A stretch of 10,020 nt of DNA from Paraprevotella sp. (GTDB taxonomy: Bacteria > Bacteroidota > Bacteroidia > Bacteroidales > Bacteroidaceae). The translations under genes and the position numbers were made by a program. Under the pieces are notes generated by a model. It saw nothing but the letters and a program-made list of their open reading frames with translations. It had not been told where the DNA came from and ran no database searches. Of the stretch, positions 8,329 through 10,020 are shown piece by piece; position 1 is the first letter of the stretch; each line of letters opens with the position of its first letter. The stretch covers positions 1 to 10,020 of the forward strand of contig JAJPYK010000181.1 of the NCBI GenBank assembly GCA_021205005.1, written 5' to 3'.

Positions 8329-8361
8329 CCTGTGTTATTCATGACGATAAAAAATATATAA

Positions 8362-9018
8362 ATGAAAGGTCAAGCAGAATACAAGATGGCTGCCCTGTTC
8401 GATTTGGACGGCGTCATCTTTGATACGGAATCGCAATATTCCCTGTTTTGGAGCAAGAAAGGCAGAGAATATCTCCCCGAAGTGGAAAATTTCGAGCAAA
8501 AGATCAAGGGACAGACTTTGGTGCAGATCTTCGATAAATGGTTTGCCGGACGGGAACAGGAGCAGCGGGAGCTTTCCGCCGGTCTGGACTAGTTCGAGCG
8601 AAATATGGCATACGTCTATGTGCCGGGCGTGGAACGGTTCCTGCGGACGCTGAACGAGGCCGGAGTACCTACGGCCGTGGTGACGAGCTCGAATCAGGAG
8701 AAGATGCAGAATGTCTATCGCGTACACCCTGAGTTCAAAGGCTATTTTGACCGTATTCTCACGGCTGAGGCCTTTACCCGTTCCAAACCCTGTCCGGACT
8801 GTTATCTCTTGGGGGCTGAAGTCTTCGGATTGCCTGTGGAGTCTTGCGTGGTTTTCGAGGATTCTTTCAACGGGCTGAAGGCCGGACGGAGCGCGGGAAT
8901 GAAAGTGGTGGGGCTCGCTACGACGAATACGGCCGAGCAAATCCGTGATTACTGCGACGAAGTGATTCCCGATTTTCGTGCATTCAGTGTGGAAAAAATG
9001 AGGTCGCTGCTCGCATGA
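8362..9018 (+). pseudogene. HAD-superfamily phosphatase (beta-phosphoglucomutase-like), broken by in-frame TAG
   Basis: Read through, this is a 218-codon gene for a haloacid dehalogenase-type phosphatase of the subclass that includes beta-phosphoglucomutases and sugar-phosphate phosphatases. Codon 77 (8590-8592) is TAG in the same frame, splitting it into 76 residues with motif I (DLDGVIFDTE; nucleophile Asp14 and Asp16) and a downstream part with motif II (Thr108-Ser109), motif III Lys142 (SKPCPD) and motif IV Glu166-Asp167 (FEDSFNGLKAG). No frameshift or other lesion is seen. An ATG at codon 82 (8605), 12 nt after the stop, could restart translation to give 137 residues, but that product lacks the nucleophile. 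The change may be GAG to TAG, since acidic residues surround the site (inference). TAG ends two neighbouring genes, so general suppression is unlikely. A sequencing error is possible. The promoter is intact. Substrate unknown. Confidence 0.8.
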
Positions 9019-9033
9019 TAGGGATAAATTGAT

Positions 9034-9041
9034 TAATTTTG
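9034..9041 (+). promoter_or_regulatory. candidate -7 box for panB
   Basis: TAATTTTG fits the TAnnTTTG consensus and lies 31 bp before the panB start codon, in the 54-bp gap after the HAD gene. A -33 TTTG is not present at the expected distance, which would fall inside the end of the HAD gene. panB may therefore be transcribed from here, from the strong promoter at 8297-8328, or both. No terminator is seen between the two genes. Confidence 0.4.
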
Positions 9042-9072
9042 TGCCTGATTTAATGAAAAAAGTAAGGTTTTT

Positions 9073-9894
9073 ATGGCTGGATATTTGGTAGAAGACGTGC
9101 GTAAAGTGACGACATGCCGTTTAATGGAGATGAAGCAGCAAGGGAAAAAAATCGCCATGCTGACCTCTTATGATTATACCATGTCTCGCATCGTAGACGA
9201 AGCGGGCGTTGACGTGATACTTGTCGGCGATTCGGCATCGAACGTGATGGCCGGAAATACGACGACGCTTCCGATTACTTTGGAGCAGATGATTTACCAC
9301 GCCACGTCGGTGGTCCGGGGAGTGAAACGCGCCCTTGTGGTGTGTGATATGCCTTTTGGTTCTTATCAAGTAAACCCCACGGAAGGGGTGACGAACGCCA
9401 TTCGCATCATGAAAGAGAGTGGTTGCGACGCGTTGAAACTGGAAGGCGGAATAGAAGTGGCAGACACCGTGAAGGCCATTTTGGCAGCGGGCATTCCCGT
9501 CATGGGACATTTGGGGCTGACGCCGCAAAGCATCAATAAGTTCGGGACGTATGCCGTCCGTGCAAAAGAAGAGGCAGAAGCCCGTAAGCTCCTGTCGGAT
9601 GCCCATTTGTTGGAGGAGGCAGGATGTTTCGGACTGGTGTTGGAAAAGGTACCCGCGAAATTGGCTGCACAGGTGGCCTCGAAACTGACTATTCCGATCA
9701 TCGGTATCGGTGCCGGTTCGCAGGTGGACGGTCAGGTGCTGGTGATTCACGACATGTTGGGTCTGAACAACGGTTTTTCTCCGAAGTTCCTGCGCAGATA
9801 TGCTGATTTGCATACGGTCATGACCGACGCCATCGGTCAGTATGTGACCGACGTGAAGCAGGTTAATTTCCCGAATGCTGACGAACAATACTAA
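9073..9894 (+). CDS. panB: 3-methyl-2-oxobutanoate hydroxymethyltransferase (ketopantoate hydroxymethyltransferase)
   Basis: The 273-residue product transfers a hydroxymethyl group from 5,10-methylenetetrahydrofolate to 2-oxoisovalerate to make ketopantoate, the first committed step of pantothenate and hence coenzyme A synthesis. The full-length fold is clear: [17 protein letters not shown] (29-45), [11 protein letters not shown] (51-61) with metal ligand Asp53, CDMPFGSYQ (91-99) with Asp92, ALKLEGG (120-126) with Glu124, [12 protein letters not shown] (142-153) and VLEKVP (189-194) with catalytic Glu191, then [20 protein letters not shown] (211-230). These correspond to Asp45, Asp84, Glu114 and Glu181 of the Escherichia coli enzyme. 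Length and ends are normal for the family. The only other nearby ATG (9053) is out of frame, supporting this start. No other pantothenate gene lies in the window. Confidence 0.97.
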   Translation: MAGYLVEDVRKVTTCRLMEMKQQGKKIAMLTSYDYTMSRIVDEAGVDVILVGDSASNVMAGNTTTLPITLEQMIYHATSVVRGVKRALVVCDMPFGSYQVNPTEGVTNAIRIMKESGCDALKLEGGIEVADTVKAILAAGIPVMGHLGLTPQSINKFGTYAVRAKEEAEARKLLSDAHLLEEAGCFGLVLEKVPAKLAAQVASKLTIPIIGIGAGSQVDGQVLVIHDMLGLNNGFSPKFLRRYADLHTVMTDAIGQYVTDVKQVNFPNADEQY

Positions 9895-9904
9895 AGCCCG
9901 TTTT

Positions 9905-9950
9905 CTGCCGTAGAGGGAGACCGTTTCAGAGCGGTTTTTTCCGACGGCAG
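9905..9950 (+). terminator. compound hairpin after panB
   Basis: An outer 7-bp perfect inverted repeat, CTGCCGT (9905-9911) with ACGGCAG (9944-9950), encloses a small inner stem GACCG/CGGTT (9919-9923 with 9932-9936) that is followed by a run of six T (9935-9940). The inner hairpin plus T-run resembles a weak intrinsic terminator beginning 10 nt past the panB stop codon. The outer stem could form an alternative, larger structure. Confidence 0.5.
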
Positions 9951-9969
9951 GAGAAGGCCAAATCGTTTG

Positions 9970-10002
9970 AGGTTGTGTCAAAACGTTGGCACAACCTTTT
10001 TT
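9970..10002 (+). terminator. strong rho-independent terminator
   Basis: AGGTTGTG (9970-9977) pairs perfectly with CACAACCT (9990-9997), extended inward by a T-G and a C-G pair around an 8-nt loop, and is followed by six T (9997-10002). This is a classic intrinsic terminator on the plus strand and should end the panB transcript. The reverse strand has no T-run after the stem, so it is one-directional. Confidence 0.85.
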
Positions 10003-10020
10003 CATAGTTTATCGTCGGGC

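Noticed and set aside
8590..8592. TAG as a general sense codon (amber recoding)
   Set aside because: addB and the acyl-CoA ligase both end with TAG at the expected family length, so the organism uses it as a stop.
8335..8940. A 201-codon open frame on the minus strand over the HAD gene, as an alternative to a broken gene
   Set aside because: The plus strand carries all HAD motifs in the right order on both sides of the TAG, and a consensus promoter on that strand, which the minus-strand frame lacks.
9121..10005. A 294-codon open frame on the minus strand covering panB and the terminators
   Set aside because: panB on the plus strand is unmistakable and full length. The antisense frame is rich in His, Arg and Gln without domains and runs through both terminator hairpins.
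1..10020. CRISPR array, insertion sequence or phage/defence genes
   Set aside because: No regularly spaced repeats, no transposase or integrase motifs, and every long gene matches a housekeeping or repair family. The helicase-nuclease pair fits AddAB rather than a separate defence system.

Overview
The window looks like a chromosomal segment from the Bacteroidales (Bacteroides/Phocaeicola/Parabacteroides-like). Three things support this: promoter motifs of the Bacteroidetes type (TTTG, about 20 bp, TAnnTTTG) before several genes, no clear Shine-Dalgarno sequences before the starts, and an AddA/AddB pair of the compact size I would expect in this group. The protein content is mostly housekeeping and I see no mobile-element gene, CRISPR array or defence island.

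Layout. Positions 1-323 hold no gene, only AT-rich DNA with hairpins; the strongest (257-288) is probably the terminator of a minus-strand tRNA-Arg(UCU) at 324-398, which has its own near-consensus promoter at 415-446. From 8220 down to 472 runs a minus-strand operon of three tightly spaced genes: an AMP-binding acyl-CoA ligase, addA (UvrD/Rep-type helicase-nuclease) and addB (RecC/AddB-like subunit with an iron-sulfur PD-(D/E)XK nuclease), with gaps of 15 and 12 bp. On the plus strand, divergent from the operon, lie a HAD-superfamily phosphatase gene broken by one in-frame TAG at codon 77 (8362-9018) and panB (9073-9894), followed by two terminator-like hairpins.

Function. AddA and AddB together should form the main end-resecting helicase-nuclease that feeds RecA-dependent double-strand break repair. 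The ligase ahead of them belongs to lipid metabolism (fatty-acid activation) and has no obvious mechanistic tie to repair. PanB makes ketopantoate for pantothenate and coenzyme A. That the ligase consumes CoA while PanB is needed to make it is only a loose link, because the two are on opposite strands.

The most notable anomaly is the amber codon in the HAD gene. Both halves are otherwise intact, and the downstream half begins with an ATG 12 nt after the stop. I do not see convincing evidence of a new biological system here.
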